Positions 23,893 through 32,150 of a stretch of DNA of 43,445 bases are shown piece by piece. The position numbers and the translations under genes are program-made. Every line of letters begins with the position of its first letter. The stretch's first letter is position 1. The notes below the pieces were generated by a model. It saw only the letters and a program-made list of their open reading frames with translations, ran no database searches and was not told where the DNA came from. This stretch comes from an uncultured Holophagaceae bacterium. Its GTDB lineage: Bacteria; Acidobacteriota; Holophagae; Holophagales; Holophagaceae. The stretch covers positions 1-43,445 of the forward strand of contig CAIWKE010000025.1 of NCBI GenBank assembly GCA_903913215.1. The letters are read 5' to 3'.

Positions 23893-26800
23893 CAGTCCTC
23901 CGATTCCCGGTAGTCACAGCGAAGGCAGCGGCGGGCTTCGCACAGCGCCACCTGGCCTGTCCAGGACTGCTCCACTTCGCTGAAGTTCTCGCGGCGGCGC
24001 TGCACGGGCAGCAGCTCCATGTGGGCGCGGGGGTAGCTGACGGGCTCGGCCTCGGGATCGAAGGGCACATCGCAGACCCGTTCCCGCCGCCAGAAGCTGT
24101 GCTCGGAGCCCGTGAAGCGGGCGTCCATGGCCACGGCGGCTCGTTCCCCTGCGGCCACGGCCTCGACCACGGAGGCCGGGCCGGAAACAGCATCACCGCC
24201 ACTGAACAGCCAGTCCAAGCTTGTGCGGCCGGTGTGGGGATCCGCCGCGATGAACCCCTCGCGGGTGAGGGGCACCTTCAGACCTCCGAGCAGCTGCGTG
24301 GCGTCCAGTCGCTGCCCGATGGCCGTGATGACCTGGTCGGCCTGGATCACGAAGGGCGGTTCCGGGAGGGCGGTGGGGCGTCGCCGGCCACTGCGGTCAA
24401 ACTCGCCCAGGGTCATGGCCTGGCAGGAGACACCGGTCACCAGGCCCTCCCAGGCCAGGATCTCCAGGGGGGCCGTGAGCACGCGCAGCTTCACGCCCTC
24501 GTTCTCCGCCTCTTCGATCTCCTCGGCGTAGGCAGGCATTTCCTCACGGGTGCGTCGGTAGAGCACGGTCACAGAGTCGGCTCCCAGGCGGATGGCAGTG
24601 CGGGCTGTGTCGATGGCCGCATTGCCGCCGCCGATGACCACCACCTGCTGACCCACGGGCACCGAGCCCCGGATGTTGTAGTCGCGCAGGAAGCGGATTG
24701 CGTCCTCCACGCCCACGGCTTCTTCACCCGGAACGCCCAGGTGCTGACCCAGGGGCGCCCCCACGCCCAGGAAGATGGCTTCGTAACCCTGGCTGCGGAG
24801 TCCTTCCAGAGTGAAGTCCCGGCCCAGGCGGCTATTAGTGGTGATGTGCACCCCCATGCGCTCGATCATGCGCACTTCCAGGGAGAGGATCTCCCGTGGC
24901 AGTCGGTAGGCGGGGATGGTCTGCACGGGCATGCCACCGGGCCTGGACTCGGCCTCGAAGACCTCAGGCCGGTAGCCCAGACGGGCCAGGAAGTACGCGC
25001 AGGAGAGGCCCGCCGGGCCAGCCCCAATGATGGCCACCTTCCGCTGCGCGTTGACCGCGTTGGTACGGATCTCCGGGTGCTGCATGGTGGCCTCCTCGTC
25101 CACCATGTAGCGCTTGATACCCCGGATGGAGAGGGCCTCGTCCACCCCGGCCCGACGGCACTTGTCCTCGCAGGTGTGGAAGCAGACGCGGGCGCAGACG
25201 GCCGCGAAGGGATTGCGCTCCCTGTGCAGCATAAGGGCCTCGGCGATGCGGTTCTGGCCCACGAGGGCGATGAAGCCCGGCACGTCCACATTGGCCGGGC
25301 AGGCGCTCTGGCAGGGAGCCCGCACGAGGCCAGGGCATACGCCAGCGGCGCAGCGCTTCTCCCGGATGTGGGCCTCATACTCGGCCCGGAAGTGGCGGAT
25401 GGTGGAAAGCACAGGATTGGGCGCGGTTTGGCCCAAGCCGCAGAGGGAGGTCTCGCGAATGATGCGACCCAGTTCCTCCAGCTTCTCGATGTCGCCCTCT
25501 TCACCCTTCCCGGTGCAGATGCGATCCACGATCTCCAGCATGCGCCGGGTGCCGATGCGGCAGGGTGGGCACTTGCCGCAGGACTCGTCCTGCACGAAGT
25601 CCAGGAAGAAGCGCGCCATGTCCACCATGCAGGTGTCCTCATCCATGACGATGAGGCCACCGGAGCCCATGATGGCGCCCAGGTCCTGCAGGGCCTCGTA
25701 GTCCACGGGCACGCTCAGGTGCTGCGCGGGGATGCATCCGCCCGAGGGGCCACCCAGCTGCGCGGCCTTGAATTTCTTGCCTCCGGGGATGCCGCCCCCC
25801 AGTTCGTAGATGATGTCCCCCAAGGGCGTGCCGATGGGGATCTCCACCAGACCCGTGTTGCGGATGGTGCCCGCCAGGGCGAAGACCTTGGTCCCCTTGG
25901 ACAGCTCGGTGCCATAGCCCGCATACCAGGCCGCGCCCCGCAGGATGATGGCGGGGATGGTGGCGTAGGTCTCCACGTTGTTCAGCATGCTGGGCTTGCC
26001 CCAGAGCCCGGCCTGCGCCGGGAAGGGCGGTCGGGGGCGTGGCTCGCCGCGCTTCCCTTCGATGGAGGTCATGAGGGCCGTCTCCTCGCCGCAGACGAAG
26101 GCGCCAGAGCCCATGCGGATTTCCAGGTCGAAGGCGAAGCCGCTGCCCAGGATGTCGGTCCCAAGAAAGCCCCGCTGCCGGGCCTGCTCGATGGCGATGC
26201 CCAGGCGCTGCACGGCCAGGGGGTACTCGGCCCGGACATAGGCGTAACCCTGGCTGGCCCCGATGGCATAGCCCGCGATGACCATGGCCTCGATGACGCT
26301 GTGGGGATCCCCCTCCAGCAGGCTGCGATCCATGAAGGCGCCGGGGTCCCCCTCGTCGCCGTTGCAGAGCACGTATTTGATGTCGCCGGGCGAGCGTCGG
26401 CACAGCTCCCACTTGAGGCCCGTGGGGAAGCCCGCGCCGCCCCGCCCACGCAGGCCCGAGGCCTTGATCTCGGCGATGACCTCGTCGCTCGACAGGCTGC
26501 CCAGGACCTTGTGCAGGGCCTCGTAGCCCTGATGTTCGATGGCATCGTCGATGCTGAGGGGATCGATGATGCCGCAGTTCCGCAGAGCGATCTTCACCTG
26601 GCGGTGGAAGAAGGGGTTGTCCTGCACCCGGGGCATGGCCACGCCGCTCTCGGCCTTGTGGCAGACCAGCCGCTCGATCACCTCACCCCGCTCCACGGTG
26701 CGGTCGATGAGCTCGGCCACGTCGCCCAGGGCGAGGCCCTGGTAGAGGATGCCCTCGGGTTCACAGCGCAGCACCGGCCCCCCGGCGCAGGGCCCCAGAC

Positions 26801-26933
26801 AGCCGGTCTCCACAAGCCGCACATCCAGTCCCCGGCGGGCCAGCTCCTCCCGCAGCGCCGCCCCCAGCGGCCCTGAACCCGCGGCCACACAGCCAGCGCC
26901 AGAACAAAGGTGAAGGGCCTGGATCTGCGTCAT
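23892..26933 (-). CDS. hydB: HydB/NuoF-like flavoprotein fused to an NfnB/GltD-like FAD oxidoreductase
   Basis: 1013 residues, about 400 more than usual HydB. Residues 1-520: thioredoxin-like [2Fe-2S] (Cys10, 15, 45, 49), FMN/NADH part (GLRGRGGAGFPTGLKWE at 160-176, NGDEGDPGAF at 191-200), SLBB, and the NuoF [4Fe-4S] motif SCGKCPPC with Cys498. Residues 526-1013: two cysteine groups (Cys528, 533, 541, 545 and Cys580, 584, 588, 592) as in GltD/NfnB/DPD-type domains, an FAD Rossmann motif (VAIIGAGPAGLSCAYFLARL near 633-652), an NAD(P)H motif (VVVIGGGNAAIDTARTA) and LFSGGDAVSGPASVVEAV. The usual C-terminal ferredoxin clusters of HydB are not seen; the GltD-like part may replace them. A complex with two pyridine-nucleotide sites is implied. 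ATG 26933 with GGGGAGG is preferred to GTG 26951. Confidence 0.92.
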   Translation of the reverse strand: MTQIQALHLCSGAGCVAAGSGPLGAALREELARRGLDVRLVETGCLGPCAGGPVLRCEPEGILYQGLALGDVAELIDRTVERGEVIERLVCHKAESGVAMPRVQDNPFFHRQVKIALRNCGIIDPLSIDDAIEHQGYEALHKVLGSLSSDEVIAEIKASGLRGRGGAGFPTGLKWELCRRSPGDIKYVLCNGDEGDPGAFMDRSLLEGDPHSVIEAMVIAGYAIGASQGYAYVRAEYPLAVQRLGIAIEQARQRGFLGTDILGSGFAFDLEIRMGSGAFVCGEETALMTSIEGKRGEPRPRPPFPAQAGLWGKPSMLNNVETYATIPAIILRGAAWYAGYGTELSKGTKVFALAGTIRNTGLVEIPIGTPLGDIIYELGGGIPGGKKFKAAQLGGPSGGCIPAQHLSVPVDYEALQDLGAIMGSGGLIVMDEDTCMVDMARFFLDFVQDESCGKCPPCRIGTRRMLEIVDRICTGKGEEGDIEKLEELGRIIRETSLCGLGQTAPNPVLSTIRHFRAEYEAHIREKRCAAGVCPGLVRAPCQSACPANVDVPGFIALVGQNRIAEALMLHRERNPFAAVCARVCFHTCEDKCRRAGVDEALSIRGIKRYMVDEEATMQHPEIRTNAVNAQRKVAIIGAGPAGLSCAYFLARLGYRPEVFEAESRPGGMPVQTIPAYRLPREILSLEVRMIERMGVHITTNSRLGRDFTLEGLRSQGYEAIFLGVGAPLGQHLGVPGEEAVGVEDAIRFLRDYNIRGSVPVGQQVVVIGGGNAAIDTARTAIRLGADSVTVLYRRTREEMPAYAEEIEEAENEGVKLRVLTAPLEILAWEGLVTGVSCQAMTLGEFDRSGRRRPTALPEPPFVIQADQVITAIGQRLDATQLLGGLKVPLTREGFIAADPHTGRTSLDWLFSGGDAVSGPASVVEAVAAGERAAVAMDARFTGSEHSFWRRERVCDVPFDPEAEPVSYPRAHMELLPVQRRRENFSEVEQSWTGQVALCEARRCLRCDYRESED

Positions 26934-26947
26934 GGCAGCCTCCCCGC

Positions 26948-27448
26948 TCACTTGTAGGATTGGAGGATCGAAGCGACCTGGGTGGGTTTGATGCTCTGGT
27001 GGACCACCTGATCCACCATGCAGGCCGGCGCAATACCACAGGCTCCGAGGCAGCGAGCCACCTCCAGGGTGAACTGGAGGTTGGGTGTGGTCTGGCCCAC
27101 CTCGATGCCCAGGTTCTGCTTGAGGGCGGCCAGCACGCGGTGGGCGCCCCGCACATAGCAGGCCGTGCCCAGGCAGACGCGGATGGTGTGACGGCCCCGT
27201 GGCACTGTGGAGAAGTAGCTGTAGAAGCCCACGACGCCGGCCACCTCACTGTAGGACTTCCCCAACCCCGAACAGATGCGCAGGAGGGCCGGCTCCGGCA
27301 GGTGTCCATAGATGCCCTGGGCGATCTGGAGGACGGGGATCAGGCCGCCCGGCACAGTCTGGTAATGGGCGATGGTCTCCTCCAGGCGTTGCATCTGGGC
27401 AGCCGCGCTGGGCGCCTCCTCACAGGAACACAAGCTGGAACCGTTCAT
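26948..27448 (-). CDS. hydC: NuoE/HydC-like [2Fe-2S] subunit of the hydrogenase
   Basis: 166 residues with a thioredoxin-fold [2Fe-2S] domain. The ligands are Cys92 and Cys97 (VCLGTACYVRG) and Cys133 and Cys137 (ARCLGACGIAPACM). The preceding helices, LIPVLQIAQGIYGHLPEPAL and SYSEVAGVVGFYSYFSTVPRG, are typical of the 24-kDa complex I family. It passes electrons between the flavin subunit and the hydrogenase. It is the first gene of the set, 14 bases before hydB. GGGAGG precedes the ATG but lies inside a small hairpin. The N-terminal SSLCSCEE cysteines are not conserved cluster ligands as far as I know. Confidence 0.95.
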   Translation of the reverse strand: MNGSSLCSCEEAPSAAAQMQRLEETIAHYQTVPGGLIPVLQIAQGIYGHLPEPALLRICSGLGKSYSEVAGVVGFYSYFSTVPRGRHTIRVCLGTACYVRGAHRVLAALKQNLGIEVGQTTPNLQFTLEVARCLGACGIAPACMVDQVVHQSIKPTQVASILQSYK

Positions 27449-27454
27449 GCACCC

Positions 27455-27473
27455 TCCCGCTGAAGGGGCGGGA
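27455..27473 (-). promoter_or_regulatory. Hairpin covering the hydC ribosome-binding site
   Basis: On the minus strand TCCCGC, a 7-base loop and GCGGGA form a 6-bp GC stem. The 3' arm overlaps the GGGAGG ribosome site of hydC, which begins a few bases before the ATG. It could lower or control translation of the first hydrogenase gene. Confidence 0.4.
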
Positions 27474-27583
27474 TTGGCCGTACGGCTCGTCCGCGGTCAG
27501 TCCCGCATCCAGAACTCGAAAACCCATGCCTTCCATTTGCAAGGTGTATCCGCCCAATCCAGAGATCCGGGACCGGATGCACC

Positions 27584-27613
27584 CAAACTAGGTCTAAAAC
27601 AACCCATGAGTCA
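27584..27613 (-). promoter_or_regulatory. Candidate promoter of the hydCBA operon
   Basis: On the minus strand TTGACT (27613-27608), an 18-base spacer and TAGTTT (27589-27584) would give a leader of about 130 bases. The region between mqnD and hydC otherwise shows no gene. No Rex-like TTGTTAA-type palindrome was seen. Confidence 0.35.
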
Positions 27614-27657
27614 ACAAAACTTCAAGGGACCAGAAGGTGGATGGATTCCCCAGGAAC

Positions 27658-28467
27658 TCAGCCCTGGATCCAGACGGGCTCGAGTCCCAGCAGCTTGGTG
27701 ACCGCTTCGCGGCCCCGGGGGCCTGGGTCCACGGTGAAGTCATTGACCCAGGCGTTCACGTAGCGACCGATCATGTCGCGGTCCATGCCGCGGCCGAAGG
27801 ACTGGCTGTAGTCCACGCTCTCCCAGTGGCGGGCCCGGGCCATCTCGACGCTTTTGCGCATGAGGATCGCAAAGCGCTGCTTCATATCGGCGGGCAGGCT
27901 CTTGCGGATGGCATTGCCTCCCATGGGCAGAGGCAGGTCGTAGGCCTGCTTCCACCAGGCGCCCAGGTCTGCCACCAGATGCAGCCCTGCCTCCTGGTAC
28001 ATCAGCTGGCTCTCGTGGATGAGCAGGCCCGCCTCGAAGCGCCCCGCCACCACGGCGGGCATGATCTGGTCAAAGGGGAGCAGCTCGACTTTGGGTGCGA
28101 ACCCAATCTCAGCGCACCACTTCTGCATGGACAGATAGGCACTGGTGCGGCGTCCAGGGATGGCGATGGTGAGGTCCTTCAGGGCGGTGGCAGCCAGGGG
28201 CTGGCGGCTCACCACCAGGGGGCCGGTGCCCTCCTGGATGCTGCTGCCCGCCGTGAGGAGGTCGTAGCTCTCCCGCAGTTCGGGATAGGCACCGAAGCTG
28301 ATGGCCGTCACATCGTAGCGACCCTCGGTGGCCTCGGCGTTGAGCTGCTCGATGTCCTTGCGGATGAACTCGATGTCGAAGCCCTCGGGATCCATCCAGC
28401 CCAGGGCCAGGGGAGCCATCATGTAGGCGTCGTCGGAATCGGGGCTGTGGGCGATGGTGAAGGTCAT
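27658..28467 (-). CDS. mqnD: 1,4-dihydroxy-6-naphthoate synthase (futalosine pathway)
   Basis: 269 residues with a periplasmic-binding-protein type II fold. The signature HSPDSDDAYMMAPLA at the N-terminus, YDVTAISFGAYPEL, IAIPGRRTSAYLSMQKW and AGLLIHESQLMYQEAGLHLV fit MqnD. It turns cyclic de-hypoxanthine futalosine into dihydroxynaphthoate for menaquinone. The start at 28467 follows GAGGAA and matches the family N-terminus; an upstream start at 28494 is unlikely. It is probably cotranscribed after the KirBac gene (57 bases). Other mqn genes lie outside the window. Confidence 0.94.
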   Translation of the reverse strand: MTFTIAHSPDSDDAYMMAPLALGWMDPEGFDIEFIRKDIEQLNAEATEGRYDVTAISFGAYPELRESYDLLTAGSSIQEGTGPLVVSRQPLAATALKDLTIAIPGRRTSAYLSMQKWCAEIGFAPKVELLPFDQIMPAVVAGRFEAGLLIHESQLMYQEAGLHLVADLGAWWKQAYDLPLPMGGNAIRKSLPADMKQRFAILMRKSVEMARARHWESVDYSQSFGRGMDRDMIGRYVNAWVNDFTVDPGPRGREAVTKLLGLEPVWIQG

Positions 28468-28524
28468 GGCATTCCTCAGCTTCCAGTTCAGCATGGATTG
28501 GACTCCCTGGGCGACCGCCTTCGG

Positions 28525-29454
28525 TCAGGAAACCGGTTCCACCGCGTCGAGGGCGGCCATGTCCACCACCGTAAGGCCATCCGGGTCAGGGGCGCTCATG
28601 GGCCTGAAGCGATGGCCCCACAAGACCTCCTCGGCAGTGTACGAAGTCCGGGCGTAGATGGTCTGGGAGAAGGTGTCGTCAAAGGCTTTCATGAGGACGA
28701 TGAACTCCGCCTTGGCTTGCAGCAGATCGGCCTCTGTGAGCCCCGCCAGTGGGCTGTCCGCGTAGATGGGATGCACCACGGTCCAACTCGAAGGGAAGAG
28801 GTGGATGGTGGCCCGCTCCAGGGGCAGCGCTGCGTAACGCCGGGTGTTGGTGGCAGGGTCCAGCAGCGAGACAGTCACGTTCACCGCTGCCTCGATGAGC
28901 TGGTTGCTACGCATGTTCACGGTGCGGAACATGAAGCCCAGGCCCTCCCGATAGGGTGCCACCAGGGCCTGGCAGCTGAAACGCAGGCAGGCCTGGGGCC
29001 GGGAAAAGCGGCCGTAGAGCAGGCCCGTGGCCAAGGCAAAGCTGAGGAGGCCCAACAGGGACTCCAGCGCGGAAAGGGCGCTGGCTGGGAAGCCGTTGGG
29101 GCTGATGTGACCGTAGCCAACCGTGGTGAGGGTCTGGGCGCTGAAGAAGAAGGCATCCATGGCCCGCTCCGCCAGGGCCATGCCGCCGGGCCGGGTGAAG
29201 TGCTCCATGCCGATGCCGAGGTAAAGGCTGGCGAAGAGGGCGTTGGTGACCATGAAGCCCAGGAAGAGCAGGGCCAGGAAGCTGGGCCAGCCCATGGTGA
29301 TGAGGTGGTGGTAGAGCTCGTAGCCACGGAAGCGGGGCAGACCCACGCGCCGCACGTTGAAGCTGCCGTCTTTGTTGAGGCTGCGCCGGGCGCTGGCCTT
29401 GATGCCAAGGCCAAGGTCGTCGTTCACCTGCGTGCGGCGGAAGCGGAGGGCCAT
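28525..29454 (-). CDS. Inward-rectifier-type potassium channel (KirBac)
   Basis: 309 residues. TM1 is about 51-80 (MGWPSFLALLFLGFMVTNAL), followed by a pore helix and the selectivity filter TTVGYGH (TVGYG at 111-115), and TM2 (SALESLLGLLSFALATGLLYG). The last 160 residues form the cytoplasmic immunoglobulin-like Kir domain (RPQACLRFSCQALVAPYREG, FRTVNMRSNQLIEAAVNV). The slide-helix region before TM1 includes FRGYELYHHLI. It conducts K+ as a tetramer. Start ATG 29454 has a weak ribosome site; a GTG at 29481 would add nine residues. Confidence 0.93.
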   Translation of the reverse strand: MALRFRRTQVNDDLGLGIKASARRSLNKDGSFNVRRVGLPRFRGYELYHHLITMGWPSFLALLFLGFMVTNALFASLYLGIGMEHFTRPGGMALAERAMDAFFFSAQTLTTVGYGHISPNGFPASALSALESLLGLLSFALATGLLYGRFSRPQACLRFSCQALVAPYREGLGFMFRTVNMRSNQLIEAAVNVTVSLLDPATNTRRYAALPLERATIHLFPSSWTVVHPIYADSPLAGLTEADLLQAKAEFIVLMKAFDDTFSQTIYARTSYTAEEVLWGHRFRPMSAPDPDGLTVVDMAALDAVEPVS

Positions 29455-29518
29455 GGTGTCCCGTGGAAAAAGTGAAGCCACCCGCAGTGGAGCGGGAGGC
29501 TGGGTGGGTCCGCTGGAC

Positions 29519-30040
29519 TCAGCGGATGGCTTCGGGATCCTTCGGCAGGAGCTTGCCCTTCAAGCGTTCTACGGCCTTGGCGGCCAGCGCATAGCCCGGG
29601 TTCTCGTCCAGAGCCTTGCGGTAGTGCTCCAGGGCCTTCTCCAACTGCCCCTTGGCCTCGAAGACCCGGCCCAGGTTGAAGTGGGGGAAGCAGTAGCTCT
29701 CGTACCGCTTGGCCTTGAGGGCCATGCGCAGCCAGGGAATGGCATCGTCGGGCTCATCCTGCTCGACGTAGTAGGCGCCGATGTCGTTGTAGGGATTTCC
29801 GAACTCAGGATCCAGGTCGATGGCCCGGTGGCAGTCCTCGATGGCCGCAGCGTAGTCCTTCTCAAAGGAACGGGCCCACCCCCGGAACGTGAAGGCCTCC
29901 GCCGTGGGGAAGATCTCCAGGGACTTGGTGTAGAGGGCGATGGCCTTCTCCACCTCACCCTTCATGTGGAGCTGGTAGGCCTTGCCCACCCACTCCATGG
30001 CTTCCTGTCGCTTGTCTCGCTTGTCCTGATCGTCGCTCAT
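29519..30040 (-). CDS. Tetratricopeptide repeat protein
   Basis: 173 residues with about four TPR units: AYQLHMKGEVEKAIALYTKS, ARSFEKDYAAAIEDCHRAID, IGAYYVEQDEPDDAIPWLRM and GRVFEAKGQLEKALEHYRKA. There is a charged N-terminus (MSDDQDKRDKRQEAMEW) and no signal peptide, so it is cytoplasmic. It is a protein-interaction module of unknown partner. It is first in a minus-strand run with KirBac and mqnD; a GC-rich inverted repeat (29481-29496, CCCGC/GCGGG) sits between it and the channel gene and may reduce read-through. Confidence 0.85.
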   Translation of the reverse strand: MSDDQDKRDKRQEAMEWVGKAYQLHMKGEVEKAIALYTKSLEIFPTAEAFTFRGWARSFEKDYAAAIEDCHRAIDLDPEFGNPYNDIGAYYVEQDEPDDAIPWLRMALKAKRYESYCFPHFNLGRVFEAKGQLEKALEHYRKALDENPGYALAAKAVERLKGKLLPKDPEAIR

Positions 30041-30153
30041 AGGTAGGTCCCTGCTCGCACCAGGATAAAACCTTCCGTCAATCTTGTATCGCTCTGGTTG
30101 CGACCATTCATGATGTCAAGGTTATCTTTTTGTAAATTTTGCGTTTCCGCTAC

Positions 30154-30182
30154 TTGCGCTGCCAGCGATCCGCACCTAGACT
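30154..30182 (+). promoter_or_regulatory. Candidate sigma70 promoter of pckG
   Basis: TTGCGC (30154-30159), a 17-base spacer and TAGACT (30177-30182) lie about 50 bases before the start codon. The DNA just upstream (30115-30145) is AT-rich and could act as an UP element. Confidence 0.45.
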
Positions 30183-30235
30183 TGGACGTTTCCTAAAAAG
30201 GGGACGTCGGAACACCCAATTTGTGTGGAGCGGAC

Positions 30236-32062
30236 ATGCCAGTGACTACCTTACAAATTCCTGAATTCGTGAAGAATCAGGCCTTCATCTCCTGGCTCGA
30301 CGAGGTGGTGACCCTCTGTCAGCCCAAGGACATCTATTGGTGTGACGGGTCTGAAGCGGAATACGATCGCCTCTGCAGCCAGATGGTTGAGAAGGGCACC
30401 TTCCGCAAGCTGAACCCCGACAAGCGCCCCAACAGCTACCTGGCCTGGAGCAACCCCACGGACGTGGCCCGAGTGGAGGACCGCACCTTCATCTGCTCCA
30501 AGCTGAAGGATGACGCCGGCCCCACCAACAACTGGATGGAGCCCGAGGCCATGAAAGCCAAGCTGCGCGGCCTCTTCCAGGGCTGCATGGCGGGCCGCAC
30601 CCTCTACGTGATCCCCTTCAGCATGGGCCCCCTGGGCAGCCCCATCGCGCACATCGGCGTGGAGCTCTCGGACTCACCCTACGTGGCCGTGAACATGCGG
30701 ATCATGACCCGCATGGGTCGCGCCGTGTGGGACGTCATGGCCAACGGCCCCTTCGTGCCCGCCCTGCACTCCGTGGGTGCACCCCTGGCCCCGGGCGAGG
30801 CAGACGTCGCCTGGCCCTGCAACCCCGAGAAGTACATCGTCCACTTCCCCCACGAGCGGAGCATCTGGAGCTTCGGCAGTGGCTACGGTGGCAATGCCCT
30901 GCTCGGGAAGAAGTGCTTCGCCCTCCGCATCGCCAGCGTCATGGCCAAGGAACAGGGCTGGCTGGCAGAACACATGCTCATCCTGGGCGTGCAGGGCCCC
31001 GACATGCCCAAGACCTACGTGGCTGCGGCCTTCCCCAGCGCCTGCGGCAAGACCAACTTTGCCATGCTCCAGTCCCCCAAGGATATGAAGGGCTACGAGA
31101 TCACCACCGTGGGTGACGACATCGCCTGGATCAAGCCCGGTGCGGATGGCCGTTTCTACGCCATCAACCCCGAGGCCGGCTTCTTCGGCGTGGCCCCGGG
31201 CACCAGCATGAAGTCCAACCCCAATGCCATGCTCACCATCACCCGCAACACCATCTTCACCAACGTGGCCCTCACCTCGGATGGCGACGTCTGGTGGGAA
31301 GGCATGAGCGACGAGGCCCCCGCGGGCCTCACAACCTGGCAGGGCCAGCCCTACGATGCGGCCAGCGGCAAACCCGCCGCTCACCCCAACGCCCGCTTCA
31401 CGGTCCCCGCCAGCCAGTGCCCCAGCATCGATCCCCTCTGGGAGGATCCCGCTGGTGTGCCCATCAGCGCCATCCTCTTCGGTGGCCGTCGGGCTACCAC
31501 GGTGCCCCTGGTCACCCAGGCCGTGAACTGGAACTTCGGCGTCTACATGGCCTCCACCATCGGCAGCGAGACCACCGCCGCCGCCGTGGGCGCCACAGGC
31601 GAAGTGCGCCGCGATCCCTTTGCCATGCTGCCCTTCTGCGGCTACCACATGGGCGACTACTTCAACCACTGGCTCCAGATGGGCCGGGACATCACCCACG
31701 CCCCCCAGATTTTCTGCGTGAACTGGTTCCGCAAGGGCCCCGACGGCAAGTTCATGTGGCCCGGCTATTCCGAGAACATGCGCGTGCTGAAGTGGGCCGT
31801 GGATCGGGTCCATGGCCGCGCCCACGCTGTAGAGTCCCCCCTGGGCTGGGTGCCCCTGGAAAAGGATCTGGACACTGAGGCCATCCCGGGTTTCGGCAGC
31901 GCCCAGTTCAAGGCCGTCATGGCCGTGGACCGCAACGAGTGGCGCCGGGAATTGCTGCTCCACGAGGAGCTCTTCGAGCGCCTCTACGACCGTCTGCCCT
32001 GGGAATTCCCCCCCATGCGCCAGATGCTCCAGGCCACGCTGTGGCGGATGCCGAGAAATTAG
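30236..32062 (+). CDS. pckG: Phosphoenolpyruvate carboxykinase, GTP type
   Basis: 608 residues, normal for GTP-dependent PEPCK. The nucleotide loop is [13 protein letters not shown] (Cys270-Gly-Lys272-Thr-Asn274), which includes the reactive cysteine typical of the GTP family. Other blocks are [63 protein letters not shown] and [26 protein letters not shown]. It interconverts oxaloacetate and PEP plus CO2, serving gluconeogenesis or, in reverse, anaplerotic CO2 fixation during anaerobic growth. ATG 30236 follows GGAG with good spacing; an in-frame TTG at 30221 is less likely. A long hairpin follows the gene. Confidence 0.97.
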   Translation: MPVTTLQIPEFVKNQAFISWLDEVVTLCQPKDIYWCDGSEAEYDRLCSQMVEKGTFRKLNPDKRPNSYLAWSNPTDVARVEDRTFICSKLKDDAGPTNNWMEPEAMKAKLRGLFQGCMAGRTLYVIPFSMGPLGSPIAHIGVELSDSPYVAVNMRIMTRMGRAVWDVMANGPFVPALHSVGAPLAPGEADVAWPCNPEKYIVHFPHERSIWSFGSGYGGNALLGKKCFALRIASVMAKEQGWLAEHMLILGVQGPDMPKTYVAAAFPSACGKTNFAMLQSPKDMKGYEITTVGDDIAWIKPGADGRFYAINPEAGFFGVAPGTSMKSNPNAMLTITRNTIFTNVALTSDGDVWWEGMSDEAPAGLTTWQGQPYDAASGKPAAHPNARFTVPASQCPSIDPLWEDPAGVPISAILFGGRRATTVPLVTQAVNWNFGVYMASTIGSETTAAAVGATGEVRRDPFAMLPFCGYHMGDYFNHWLQMGRDITHAPQIFCVNWFRKGPDGKFMWPGYSENMRVLKWAVDRVHGRAHAVESPLGWVPLEKDLDTEAIPGFGSAQFKAVMAVDRNEWRRELLLHEELFERLYDRLPWEFPPMRQMLQATLWRMPRN

Positions 32063-32087
32063 GCTCCAGGCTGAGGACCAAAGGCTG

Positions 32088-32132
32088 TGGGTGGTAATAA
32101 CGGACTCCGCAGGAGCCCGTTATTACCACCCA
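32088..32132 (+). terminator. Long perfect hairpin downstream of pckG
   Basis: TGGGTGGTAATAACGG (32088-32103) pairs perfectly over 16 bp with CCGTTATTACCACCCA (32117-32132). The 13-base centre can add a further CTCC/GGAG stem. It begins 26 bases after the pckG stop and ends 18 bases before the next ATG. No T run follows, so it may be a non-canonical terminator, an mRNA-stabilising structure or a repeat unit. Confidence 0.65.
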
Positions 32133-32150
32133 TTCCGGTAGACTCGTCCC

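Noticed and set aside
22057-23913. A 618-codon plus-strand frame opposite hydA
   Set aside because: hydA has all H-cluster ligands; the opposite frame shows only shadow-type histidine/glycine-rich sequence.
24021-26876. A 951-codon open frame on the plus strand opposite hydB
   Set aside because: It is a mirror of the GC-rich hydB gene; the translation lacks known motifs, whereas the minus strand has full cofactor motifs.
30674-31963. A 429-codon minus-strand frame inside pckG
   Set aside because: It is a shadow of the conserved PEPCK coding strand with no ribosome site or motif.
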